Positions 43,734 to 51,240 of a stretch of DNA of 51,240 nt are shown here, piece by piece. The notes below the pieces were generated by a model. The model worked only from the letters and a program-made list of their open reading frames with translations. It did not search any database and was not told the DNA's origin. Positions within the stretch are counted from its first letter, which is position 1. Every line of letters begins with the position of its first letter. The DNA comes from Bacillota bacterium (GTDB taxonomy: Bacteria; Bacillota; Sulfobacillia; JAJZYS01; JAJYTV01). The translations under genes and the position numbers were made by a program. The DNA lies in the NCBI GenBank assembly GCA_021793215.1, contig JAJYTE010000017.1, positions 1 through 51,240 of the forward strand, written 5' to 3'.

Positions 43734-44557
43734 GTCAAGAGCTCGCGCGTCGAGGGCGCCACGACCTCGGCGCCGCGCCCGCGCAGGATGCGTTCGGCGT
43801 CCTCTCCCAGGGCGCCGTTCTCGATGCCGCAGAAGTGGTACTCGCGCCCGGGGTCGATCTCCTGGGCGTGCAGCGCGGTCTCGAGGTCGTCGACGTTGTC
43901 GCCGACCATCAGCACACTGCGGGCGCCGGCAGCCTGCGCCAGGTAGACGAGCCCGGCGCCGTCCGGCTTCCGGTAGGGGCCGTCGCAGGTCACGCGGTAG
44001 TTGTCGGGGAAGTGCACCGAGAAACCGAAGCGGCCAAGCGCAGCTGCGAGTTCCCCGAGCGTGCGGCCGGTGTAGATCGCCTTCGGCACAGGCAGGAGCA
44101 GCAGCTGCGCCGGCTCGATCAGCGCGCGCTCGGACTGCCATACGCCCTCCTCGGCCGGAGCGAGCGATGGCGAAAGCCCGAACATCTCCTCGACGCGCGC
44201 GCTCCCTGCGTACACCTCGCTCGCGATGCGCTCCACCTCGGAGAGGGACGGCTCGCGCGCCGCGATCCCAAGCCGCGCGAGCGCCGCAAGTCCGCCGCCT
44301 GCGGCCCGCGCGGCGCGCGCGACCGCCACGAGGTCCGTGCGGCCGTCCCGCTGCGCCCAGATCACGGCCGCCGCGAGATCCCAGTCGGAGTTGAATCCAC
44401 CGGCCGCCTTGAGCGCAGCCATCTCCTGCGGCGTCACCCAGCCGTCCGACCGCGCGCTGAGGAAACGCTCCGCCGTGCGCGCGATGGCGGCCGGGTACGA
44501 CGAAGCGACGTCGACGAGCACTCCGTCGACGTCGAACACGATCAGGTCGATCTCCAC
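43718..44557 (-). CDS. HAD-superfamily IA phosphatase (TIGR01548-like)
   Basis: 279 residues. HAD motif I is FDVDGVLVDV; the cap contains ALKAAGGFNSDWDLA, diagnostic of the TIGR01548 subgroup; motif II is IYTGRT; lysine and motif III/IV are PYRKPDG and VGDNVDDLETA. TIGR01548 proteins are putative phosphatases sometimes linked to histidine biosynthesis; the substrate is unknown. GTG 44557 has a G-run about 7 bases upstream. The end overlaps the nucleotidyltransferase start. Confidence 0.9.
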   Translation of the reverse strand: MEIDLIVFDVDGVLVDVASSYPAAIARTAERFLSARSDGWVTPQEMAALKAAGGFNSDWDLAAAVIWAQRDGRTDLVAVARAARAAGGGLAALARLGIAAREPSLSEVERIASEVYAGSARVEEMFGLSPSLAPAEEGVWQSERALIEPAQLLLLPVPKAIYTGRTLGELAAALGRFGFSVHFPDNYRVTCDGPYRKPDGAGLVYLAQAAGARSVLMVGDNVDDLETALHAQEIDPGREYHFCGIENGALGEDAERILRGRGAEVVAPSTRELLTWLRG

Positions 44558-44582
44558 GCGAAAAGCCCCCCGGAAAAGGTCC

Positions 44583-44602
44583 GGCCCCGCCGTGGCGGGG
44601 CC
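44583..44602 (-). terminator. Terminator after rpsI
   Basis: GGCCCCGCC / GGCGGGGCC, 9-bp perfect stem with a 2-base centre. On the minus strand it is followed by GGACCTTTTCC. It lies 8 bases past the rpsI stop, closing the ribosomal-protein operon before the HAD gene. Confidence 0.7.
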
Positions 44603-44609
44603 AGCTCGG

Positions 44610-44999
44610 TTAGCGCTTCGAGAACTGCGGGCGCTTGCGCGCGGCCTTCAGGCCGTACTTCTTGCGCTCCTTCATCCGCGGGTCCCTCGTGAGGAAGCCC
44701 AGGCGCTTGAGCGCGATGCGGTACTCTGGGTCGATCGTCAGGAGCGCGCGCGCGATGCCGTGGCGCACGGCGCCGGCCTGACCGGCCACCCCGCCGCCTT
44801 CGACGCGGCAGATGACGTCGTAGCTTCCCTCGGCGCCGACGGTGCGCAGCGGCGACATCACGAGGGTCTGCAGCGTGCTGATCGGGAAGTAGTTCTCCAT
44901 CGGGCGCCCGTTCACGAGGACCCGTCCCTCGCCCGCGACGAGGCGTACGCGTGCGGTTGCGTTCTTGCGGCGGCCGGTTCCGTACATCTGTGCGGCCAT
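44610..44999 (-). CDS. rpsI: Ribosomal protein S9
   Basis: 129 residues. [15 protein letters not shown] and the C-terminal [17 protein letters not shown] are S9 signatures; the basic tail reaches the P-site tRNA in the 30S subunit. ATG 44999 overlaps the rplM stop by one base (TGATG). Confidence 0.98.
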   Translation of the reverse strand: MAAQMYGTGRRKNATARVRLVAGEGRVLVNGRPMENYFPISTLQTLVMSPLRTVGAEGSYDVICRVEGGGVAGQAGAVRHGIARALLTIDPEYRIALKRLGFLTRDPRMKERKKYGLKAARKRPQFSKR

Positions 45000-45445
45000 C
45001 AGCTGCTCGTGCCTCCCAGCTTCAGTTCCTGCGGCTGCTGCGCCATGTGCGGATGGTTCGGTCCCGCGTAGACCTTGAGTTTGCGGAAGAGGTCGCGGCC
45101 GAGCCGGTTCTTCGGCAGCATGCCGCGGACGGCGATCTCGATCACCCGCTCCGGGTGCTTCTCGAGCATCTGGCGCAGGCTCGTCTCGTGCAGACCGCCC
45201 GGATATCCAGAGTGTCGGTAGTACTTCTTGTCCTCGACCTTGTGCCCTGTTACCCGCACCCTCTCAGCGTTCACCACGATCACGTGGTCGCCGTTGTCGA
45301 TGCTCGGCGTATAGGTAGCCAAGTGCTTTCCGCGCAGCACGTGTGCGATCTCGGCCGCGAGCCGGCCGAGCACCTTGCCTTCGGCGTCGACGATGTGCCA
45401 ACGCGAAACGACATCCTCGCGTCTTGTCATGAGCGTTCGTTGCAA
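44999..45445 (-). CDS. rplM: Ribosomal protein L13
   Basis: 148 residues, normal for L13. [31 protein letters not shown] and [12 protein letters not shown] are diagnostic. I start it at TTG 45445: the sequence [16 protein letters not shown] then aligns without gaps with Firmicute L13, and GGAGG lies 10 bases upstream. The internal ATG 45430 would remove five conserved positions. Co-transcribed with rpsI. Confidence 0.97.
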   Translation of the reverse strand: MQRTLMTRREDVVSRWHIVDAEGKVLGRLAAEIAHVLRGKHLATYTPSIDNGDHVIVVNAERVRVTGHKVEDKKYYRHSGYPGGLHETSLRQMLEKHPERVIEIAVRGMLPKNRLGRDLFRKLKVYAGPNHPHMAQQPQELKLGGTSS

Positions 45446-45503
45446 AGCGGGCAAGCCTCCCTGAAGGGTGCCATCGGCATGATGGCGCATAATGTCATGT
45501 TAG

Positions 45504-46265
45504 TCATCGGACCTGTCTGCTGTCAAGCGGAAACGGCGGTCCATAGGCGATCCCGAGAAGTGTGAGGCCGCATGCCGGCGCGAGTTTGATGCCCGCGGGC
45601 GGTGGCCCGCCTTCGAGTATGCGCTGCAGGAAGCCCTCGTCCTCGCGACCCTCGCCGACGCGGAGCGCGGCTCCCACAAGGTTGCGCACCATGTGGTAGA
45701 GGAATCCGTTCGCCGTGAAGCGCAGCTCCGCCGAACCGTCTCCAGGGCGGACCTCGGCCTCGCGCAGCGTGCGCTCCGTCGTGCGCGCGCCGCCGCCCGC
45801 CGACGCGAAGTGCCGGAAGTCATGGCGTCCCAGGACGCCCCCGAGGGCGCGCTCCATCGCGGCGAGGTCGAGGTCGCCCGGTTGGTGCAGCGCGAAGCGG
45901 CGGGTGCGCGGGTCAGGCGCCGCCCCGAGGTCCAGGCGGTAGACGTAGGTCTTCTCCAGAACGCCCTGCAGCGGAAGGAAGCGTCCCTCGGTCAGGTCGC
46001 AGCCGCGCACGCGGATGTCCTCGGGCAGGAGGGCGTTCAGGGCGCTGCGGTAGCGCTGCGGATCGAGCGGGCGGTGCGTCTCGGCCCAGGCTACCTGACC
46101 GAGCGCGTGCACGCCGGCGTCGGTACGCGATGCCCCGAGCGCACCGACCGCCCGCGCCTCGAGCCGGCTGAGCGCCGCCTCGAGCGCGCCCTGCACCGAG
46201 GGCGCGTTCGGCTGCCTCTGCCAGCCGCTGTAGCGCGTCCCCTCGTACGCGACGACGAACCTCAA
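45504..46265 (-). CDS. truA: tRNA pseudouridine(38-40) synthase
   Basis: 253 residues. The catalytic aspartate is in GASRTDAGVHALGQ, with YEGTRYSGWQRQP at the N-terminus and GFLYHMVRNLVG near the end, all TruA hallmarks. It isomerises uridines 38-40 in the tRNA anticodon arm. TTG 46265 overlaps the ecfT stop by 4 bases (TTGA). Confidence 0.96.
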   Translation of the reverse strand: MRFVVAYEGTRYSGWQRQPNAPSVQGALEAALSRLEARAVGALGASRTDAGVHALGQVAWAETHRPLDPQRYRSALNALLPEDIRVRGCDLTEGRFLPLQGVLEKTYVYRLDLGAAPDPRTRRFALHQPGDLDLAAMERALGGVLGRHDFRHFASAGGGARTTERTLREAEVRPGDGSAELRFTANGFLYHMVRNLVGAALRVGEGREDEGFLQRILEGGPPPAGIKLAPACGLTLLGIAYGPPFPLDSRQVR

Positions 46266-46930
46266 CGCGCCCCCGCCGCCCACGCGAGCGCCAGGGTGGC
46301 CGCCGGGAGCCAGAGAAGCCGGAGCCCCCGCCAGTCGATCTCGGCCGTCCGCTCGCCCTGCCCGAGTCCGCGCCCGACGAGCGCATCCGCCGTGGCCGCC
46401 GCTTGGCGCAGGGCCGCGGCGATCCAGGCCGAGGCGAGCATGCCCCACTCCGTGATCCCGGAGCGCGCCCCGAGGTACCTGCGTCCCAGCAAGACGCTGC
46501 GCGCGCTCGCGGTCATCGCGGGGAGCAGGCGCAGCGTCACGAACACCATCAGCTCCGCGTCCTGCGCGCGCAGCCCGAGCGCCCCGAGCGGCGCGCACAG
46601 CCTGCCGACGCCCTGCGCCACGCCGCGGGCGCCGAGCATGGCGTAGACCGCGCGGCCCTCCGCGAGCATCGCCACGAGCCGCAGCGCCGTCGAGACGCCG
46701 GACCAAAGTCGCACGTCGATGCTGCCCTGCCCCAGGAGGTGTGCGAGGAGCCCCAGCGCGGCGAGTGCCGCCACCGCCCGCAGGCCGAGCGAGGACAGGG
46801 CGCCCTGCGCGTAGAGGTAGCCGAGCGCGAGGGCAAGGCTCAGCAGGGCGGCGAGCGGCGGTGCCGCCCACCAGGTCGCCGCGGCCCACGCGATGCCTGC
46901 CGCGATCACCCCTGGCGCTCTCGTGCGCAT
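46262..46930 (-). CDS. ecfT: ECF transporter transmembrane (T) component
   Basis: 222 residues with five to six hydrophobic helices and the two cytoplasmic coupling helices. The typical Ala-Arg-Gly motifs appear here as SVLLGRRYLGAR and DALVGRGLGQGERT. It couples the ATPase pair to exchangeable substrate-binding S components encoded elsewhere. ATG 46930 lies inside the upstream ATPase gene, a 25-base overlap. Confidence 0.88.
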   Translation of the reverse strand: MRTRAPGVIAAGIAWAAATWWAAPPLAALLSLALALGYLYAQGALSSLGLRAVAALAALGLLAHLLGQGSIDVRLWSGVSTALRLVAMLAEGRAVYAMLGARGVAQGVGRLCAPLGALGLRAQDAELMVFVTLRLLPAMTASARSVLLGRRYLGARSGITEWGMLASAWIAAALRQAAATADALVGRGLGQGERTAEIDWRGLRLLWLPAATLALAWAAGAR

Positions 46931-47619
46931 CGCGCATCCACCTCCTGCTCGAGCCTGTCCATATCCGCTCCGACCCCGAGTGCCCAGGCGAGCTGGGCGA
47001 GCGGCGAAGGCGGCCAACCGGCGCGCGCGCTGAGGGAAGTTGGCAGGATGCTCCCGACGACCGGCTGTGCGTCGCCGCGCCCACCAAGCGCCACCAGCAG
47101 ATCGCAGCGGAGCGCCTCGGCCTCGTCGAGGGCGGCGACGATCGCGCAAGTGCCCGCTCCGCGCAGCGCGGACCAGAACTCCTGCTGCCCCTGCGGATCC
47201 AGGCCTGCGGTGGGTCGGTCGAACAGCAGGAGCCTGCGTCCGCTGCCGATCACTGCAGCCAGCGCGAGCCGCCTTCGCTCGCCGCTCGAGAGTTCGAGGA
47301 AGTCGCGCTCCAGAAGGTGCTCGCCGCCCAGAGCGCCGAGGGCCGCGAGCGCTCCCGCGCCGCGCAGCGCGTCCCGACCGGTGCGGCCGAACAGGATCTG
47401 CTCCGGTTCATCCGGTGCGTAGGCGATGTCCCGCGCGCTGCGGCGCCGCCCATCCACCTCCACGACGCCGCCGTGGCGGGCGCTGCCCGCGGCGGCCTCG
47501 AGGAACGCGCGGCCGGGCCCGCCGTCCCCACCGATGATGCCGAGAACCTGCCCCGGTCCGAGCGCGAGGTCGTAGGGCCCTCCCGCGCCGCGCGGCGCGA
47601 AGCCTTCTAGCCGGATCAC
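46906..47619 (-). CDS. ecfA2: ECF ATPase subunit with degenerate nucleotide site
   Basis: 237 residues in the position of EcfA2. The Walker A is destroyed: IIGGDGGPGRAF replaces the usual IIGPNGSGKST, so the lysine and Ser/Thr are lost. The Walker B reads LLLFDRPTAGLD, with Arg for the catalytic Glu, and the H-loop histidine is missing (VAALDEAEA). The signature LSSGERRRLALAA is intact. It cannot form its own ATP site but can complete the partner's. GTG 47619 overlaps the partner's stop (GTGA). Confidence 0.88.
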   Translation of the reverse strand: MIRLEGFAPRGAGGPYDLALGPGQVLGIIGGDGGPGRAFLEAAAGSARHGGVVEVDGRRRSARDIAYAPDEPEQILFGRTGRDALRGAGALAALGALGGEHLLERDFLELSSGERRRLALAAVIGSGRRLLLFDRPTAGLDPQGQQEFWSALRGAGTCAIVAALDEAEALRCDLLVALGGRGDAQPVVGSILPTSLSARAGWPPSPLAQLAWALGVGADMDRLEQEVDARCARERQG

Positions 47620-48332
47620 GGGCGCAGGAGCGCCCGCAGCGCCGCGCTCGCGTCAGCCGCGAGCGGCAGCGCGGGCAGCGCTGCAAAGATCTCGGGAGCG
47701 CGCAGCGCGCCGCGCGCAACGGCTTCCTCCAGCGAGACGCGAGCCAGGGTGCCCTCCGCGACCAGCCAGAGACAGTCCGCCCGCCGGGCGAGGTCCGGGT
47801 CGTGCGTCGCGGCCACGACGGCCGCTCCCGCGGCCGCCAGCCGCCGCAGGGCGCGGTAGGCGACCCCTCGCGACGCCGGGTCGAGACGCGAAGTGGGTTC
47901 ATCGAGCAGGATCGCCTCAGGACGCATCGCCGCGAGGCCCGAAAGGGCCCGGAAGAAGACCTCGGAGCGGCCTTCCGGTCGCTCCTGCGGCAGATCCAGC
48001 AAACGCTCGATCTCCGCGAGGTGCGTCGCGGCGTCCTGCGGGTCGCCCAGGAGACCGAGCGTCAGCTCGACCTCGGCGAGGCGACCTGCTCCGAGCGCCG
48101 CGTCCTCGCTCCGCGCAGGCAGATACGCCACAAGCGGCGGGCGTACGCTTCGCCCGCCGCACTCGATCTCGCCCTCGCTTTGGCGCAGTTGACCCGCGAG
48201 CAGGCGCAGCCACGTCGTCTTGCCCGCGCCGTTGCGTCCCACAAGCGCGTGGAACTCCCCAGTGCGGGCCTCGAAGTCGCCGCGCAGCGCGAACTGCCCG
48301 CGGCGCACCAGGGCGTCGCGGGCCGAAAGCAT
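47616..48332 (-). CDS. ecfA1: ECF ATPase subunit with intact Walker motifs but altered signature
   Basis: 238 residues. Walker A GRNGAGKTT, Walker B AILLDEPTSRLD and H-loop VAATHDPD are intact. Where LSGGQ/E is expected, the aligned residues are GRSE followed by VFFRALSGLAAMRPEA, so the signature is degraded. With the neighbouring subunit this gives one complete ATP site (its Walker motifs plus the partner's LSSGE) and one dead site. ATG 48332 overlaps the rplQ stop by one base. Confidence 0.88.
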   Translation of the reverse strand: MLSARDALVRRGQFALRGDFEARTGEFHALVGRNGAGKTTWLRLLAGQLRQSEGEIECGGRSVRPPLVAYLPARSEDAALGAGRLAEVELTLGLLGDPQDAATHLAEIERLLDLPQERPEGRSEVFFRALSGLAAMRPEAILLDEPTSRLDPASRGVAYRALRRLAAAGAAVVAATHDPDLARRADCLWLVAEGTLARVSLEEAVARGALRAPEIFAALPALPLAADASAALRALLRP

Positions 48333-48670
48333 CAGACGAGCTCGAGCACGGCCATCGGCGCGGCGTCGCCGCGGCGCTGGCCGAGGCGCACGACGCGGGT
48401 GTAGCCGCCCTGGCGCTCCTTGTACTTGGGGGCGATGTTGACGAACAGCTTGCGCAGCACGTCCTCATCGAGCAGGTACGAAGCCGCCCGGCGGCGCGTG
48501 TTGATGTTGTCCTCGCGCGCCATGGTGATCAGGTGCTCGGCGATCGCCGAGACCTCCTTCGCCTTGGCTTCGGTGGTGACGAAGCGCTCGGCATTCAGGA
48601 ACGACGTGACCTGGTTGCGAAGCAGCATCTTGCGCACGTCCGCGCGTCGGCCAAGCTTGCGCATCGGCAT
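48332..48670 (-). CDS. rplQ: Ribosomal protein L17
   Basis: 112 residues. RKLGRRADVRKMLLRNQVTSFL, TTEAKAKEV and GGYTRVVRLGQRRGDAAPMAVLEL are L17 signatures. ATG 48670 has GGGGGGAG about 5 bases upstream. It follows rpoA by 22 bases and is coupled to the ECF module. Confidence 0.98.
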   Translation of the reverse strand: MPMRKLGRRADVRKMLLRNQVTSFLNAERFVTTEAKAKEVSAIAEHLITMAREDNINTRRRAASYLLDEDVLRKLFVNIAPKYKERQGGYTRVVRLGQRRGDAAPMAVLELV

Positions 48671-48692
48671 CGGGTCTCCCCCCTCTCTTTTG

Positions 48693-49640
48693 TCAGTCCT
48701 CGGACTTCTGCAGGCTCAGGCTGAACTGCTCGAGCTTGGCCTTGACCTCTTCAAGCGACTTCTTGCCGAGGTTTCGGACCTTCATCATCTCTTCGTCGGT
48801 GCGCGAAACGAGCTCGGCGACCGTGTTGATGCCGGCGCGCTTGAGGCAGTTGAACGAGCGCACCGAGAGCTCGAGCTCCTCGATCGGCATCTCGCGGAGT
48901 CGGTCGCGCTTGTCGGTCGGTGCCTCCTGCGCGGCTTGCGGGCGCTGCGCGTCGACGGAGAGACCGGTGAACAGCGAGAGATGATCCTCGAGGATCCGCG
49001 ACGACTCGACGAGCGCCGTGTCCGGCCGGATGCCGCCGTTCGTCCAGATCTCCATCGTCAGCTTGTCGTAGTCGGTGACCTGCCCGACGCGCGTGTCCTC
49101 GATCGCGTAGTTCACGCGGGTGATCGGGGAGAACATCGCGTCCATCGCGATCACGCCGATCGGCTGGTCGGGCCGCTTGTTGCGCTCGGCTGTGACGTAG
49201 CCGCGGTTGCGTTCAATCGTCACGTCCATCACCAGTTCGGCGCCCTTGTCGAGCGTCGCGATCACCTGCTCGGGGTTCAGCACCTCGAGCTCGGGATCCT
49301 GGATGGCGTCGCCGGCGAGCACCGGGCCCTCCTCGCGGGCCTCGATCCGGAGGTTCTTCGGGCCCTCGCCGTGCATGCGCAGGGCGAGCGCCTTGAGGTT
49401 CAGAACGATGTCCGTGACGTCCTCGCGGACGCCGGGCACCGTCGAGAACTCGTGCAGTACACCCTGCACGCGCACCGAGGTCACTGCCGCGCCCGGGAGC
49501 GACGACAGCAGGATGCGCCGGAGGCTGTTGGCCAGCGTGATGCCGAAGCCGCGCTCCAGTGGCTCCACCACGAAGCGGCCGTATCCGGTCTCCTCGTTCA
49601 GTTCAACGCACTCGATCTGAGGCTTCTGGAACTCGTTCAC
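48693..49640 (-). CDS. rpoA: RNA polymerase alpha subunit
   Basis: 315 residues, exactly the usual Firmicute length. The N-terminal dimerisation domain (GFGITLANSLRRILLSSLPGAAV) and the C-terminal domain (ELSVRSFNCLKRAGINTVAELVSRT, with the UP-element/activator contact residues) are both present. GTG 49640 follows GGGAGG with 7-base spacing. Confidence 0.99.
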   Translation of the reverse strand: MNEFQKPQIECVELNEETGYGRFVVEPLERGFGITLANSLRRILLSSLPGAAVTSVRVQGVLHEFSTVPGVREDVTDIVLNLKALALRMHGEGPKNLRIEAREEGPVLAGDAIQDPELEVLNPEQVIATLDKGAELVMDVTIERNRGYVTAERNKRPDQPIGVIAMDAMFSPITRVNYAIEDTRVGQVTDYDKLTMEIWTNGGIRPDTALVESSRILEDHLSLFTGLSVDAQRPQAAQEAPTDKRDRLREMPIEELELSVRSFNCLKRAGINTVAELVSRTDEEMMKVRNLGKKSLEEVKAKLEQFSLSLQKSED

Positions 49641-49658
49641 GTACCGTCCTCCCTCGTC

Positions 49659-50291
49659 TTACCGGGAGTAGAGCTCGACGATGAGGTGCTCCTCCACGGG
49701 GACGTCGACATCTCCCCGCTCCGGAAGGCGCACGACGCGGCCCTTGTACTGATCCCTCTGCACCTCGACCCAGTCGGGCGTCGGGCGAGCGCCTCCGCGC
49801 TCCACGATGTCCTTGATCGATTCACGGGCGCGCGAGCGCTCCCGGACCTCGACCTCGTCCCCCTGGCGGATCAGGTAGGACGGGATGGACACCTTCTGAC
49901 CGTTCACCGAGAAATGACCGTGGCGGACGAGCTGACGCGCCTCAGGGCGCGAGAGCGCGAAGCCCATGCGATACACGACGTTGTCCAGTCGGCGCTCGAG
50001 CAGCGACAGCATGACGTCGCCAGTGCGGCCGTGGCTGCGCTGGGCGCGGTCGACGTAGCGCGCGAACTGCGCTTCGAGCACGCCGTAGAAGCGGCGCACC
50101 TTCTGCTTCTCGCGCAACTGGATGCCGTACTCGGACATCTTGCGCCGTCCCAGGCCGTGCTGGCCGGGTGGCTGGTTGCGCTGCTTCTTCACGATCGGAC
50201 ACTTGTCGGAGAAGCAGCGATCTCCCTTGAGGAACAGCTTCATGCCTTCGCGGCGGCACAGGCGACAGGTCGGACCTGTATGGCGAGCCAT
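49659..50291 (-). CDS. rpsD: Ribosomal protein S4 (zinc-binding form)
   Basis: 210 residues. The N-terminus keeps the four cysteines of the C+ form (CRLC and CFSDKC), and the S4 RNA-binding domain reads [32 protein letters not shown]. It nucleates 30S assembly and often autoregulates its operon. ATG 50291 has a G-run 7-8 bases upstream. Confidence 0.98.
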   Translation of the reverse strand: MARHTGPTCRLCRREGMKLFLKGDRCFSDKCPIVKKQRNQPPGQHGLGRRKMSEYGIQLREKQKVRRFYGVLEAQFARYVDRAQRSHGRTGDVMLSLLERRLDNVVYRMGFALSRPEARQLVRHGHFSVNGQKVSIPSYLIRQGDEVEVRERSRARESIKDIVERGGARPTPDWVEVQRDQYKGRVVRLPERGDVDVPVEEHLIVELYSR

Positions 50292-50307
50292 CTTTCTTCC
50301 CCCCTCC

Positions 50308-50706
<399 letters not shown>

Positions 50707-50724
50707 TCTTCCGCCTCCTTGCGC

Positions 50725-51099
50725 TTACTTCGTCTTACGCCGCACGCCGACGGTCCTTGCGGGACCCTTGCGCGTGCGCGCGTTGGTCTGGGTGCGCTGG
50801 CCGCGTACCGGCATTCCCCTGCGGTGGCGAAGGCCGCGGTACGAACCGATCTCGATCAGGCGGCGGATGTTCAGCTGCACCTGGCGCTGCAGTTCGCCCT
50901 CCACCCGGTACTGCTTGTCGATCACCTCGCGCAAGCGGGAGACCTCATCCTCGCTGAGGTCGCGCACGCGCGTATCGGGGTTGATTCCCGTCTCGGAGAG
51001 GATCTTGCGGCTGAGGCTCCAGCCGATGCCGTAGATGTACGGGAGCGCCGCTTCCACCCGCTTCTCGCGGGGCAGGTCGACGCCTGCAATTCGTGCCAA
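50725..51099 (-). CDS. rpsM: Ribosomal protein S13
   Basis: 124 residues. [25 protein letters not shown] and the C-terminal [25 protein letters not shown] are S13 signatures; the tail contacts the P-site tRNA. TTG 51099 follows AGGAGG, which itself overlaps the rpmJ stop (TAGGAGG). Confidence 0.98.
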   Translation of the reverse strand: MARIAGVDLPREKRVEAALPYIYGIGWSLSRKILSETGINPDTRVRDLSEDEVSRLREVIDKQYRVEGELQRQVQLNIRRLIEIGSYRGLRHRRGMPVRGQRTQTNARTRKGPARTVGVRRKTK

Positions 51100-51110
51100 C
51101 TGCCTTCCTC

Positions 51111-51224
51111 CTAGCCTTGCTTCTGCTTGTGCTTCGGGTTTTCGCAGATCACCATGACGACGCCGTGTCGCCTAATGATCTTACACTTCTCGCACATGAC
51201 TTTCACGGACGGTCGCACCTTCAT
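51111..51224 (-). CDS. rpmJ: Ribosomal protein L36 (zinc-binding form)
   Basis: 37 residues beginning [17 protein letters not shown] and ending PKHKQKQG. Cysteines 11, 14 and 27 and histidine 32 make the C3H zinc site of the C+ form. ATG 51224 follows AGGAGG with 6-base spacing. The upstream neighbour, expected to be infA, is outside the window. Confidence 0.97.
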   Translation of the reverse strand: MKVRPSVKVMCEKCKIIRRHGVVMVICENPKHKQKQG

Positions 51225-51240
51225 GAGATCCCTCCTACTT

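Overview
The window is about 51 kb of GC-rich bacterial DNA. It most likely comes from a deep-branching, high-GC member of the Bacillota (a Symbiobacterium-, Thermaerobacter-, Sulfobacillus- or Alicyclobacillus-like lineage). The main evidence is the gene order at the right end, rpmJ-rpsM-rpsK-rpsD-rpoA-rplQ-ecfA-ecfA-ecfT-truA-rplM-rpsI, which is characteristic of Firmicutes. Supporting evidence is strong GGAGG ribosome binding sites, many TTG and GTG starts, a MccA/MccB pair and a lysine (L-box) riboswitch. The assignment is an inference from gene content only.

Layout. 1-5 kb: an edge-truncated AAC(6')-like acetyltransferase, a J-domain protein, and a minus-strand cluster of ECF sigma factor, zinc-finger anti-sigma factor, secreted LppP/LprE-like protein and an ABC-2 exporter. 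5-7 kb: a convergent mccB/mccA-type pair for reverse transsulfuration. 7.5-12 kb: a plus-strand run of MBL hydrolase, MarR regulator, Kelch-type lipoprotein and a second ABC exporter whose ATPase has no ordinary start codon. 12-16 kb: argF-argG-argH, preceded by a promoter, an ARG-box-like operator and an arginine-rich leader peptide followed by competing RNA hairpins. 16-21 kb: DMT transporter, CAP-domain secreted protein co-translated with arginase, membrane-anchored sulfite-oxidase-like enzyme, degenerate polysaccharide deacetylase, L,D-transpeptidase. 21.5-26.4 kb: gltB under a canonical lysine riboswitch.

26.4-42 kb looks like an accessory island. It starts beside the 3' end of a tRNA/tmRNA-like gene, has lower GC in parts, and carries a GNAT enzyme, a hicA-hicB module with an extra HicB-like gene, a NUDIX hydrolase, and a surface-glycan cluster. 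That cluster holds a nucleotide-sugar dehydrogenase, a sugar epimerase, a ChbG/YdjC deacetylase, two GT-D-like proteins bracketing a GT4 and a GT2 enzyme, and an LCP-family ligase. Two lipoproteins and a frameshifted Asp-box propeller gene follow.

42-51.2 kb returns to core genes: VOC protein, tRNA nucleotidyltransferase-like protein, HAD phosphatase, then the ribosomal/RNA polymerase operon with an embedded ECF vitamin-transporter module whose two ATPases appear to form one intact and one dead ATP site.

The most interesting signals are the putative arginine attenuator before argF, the lysine riboswitch before gltB, the asymmetric ECF ATPase pair, the tRNA-end remnant at the island border, and the HicA operator with a probable leaderless mRNA.
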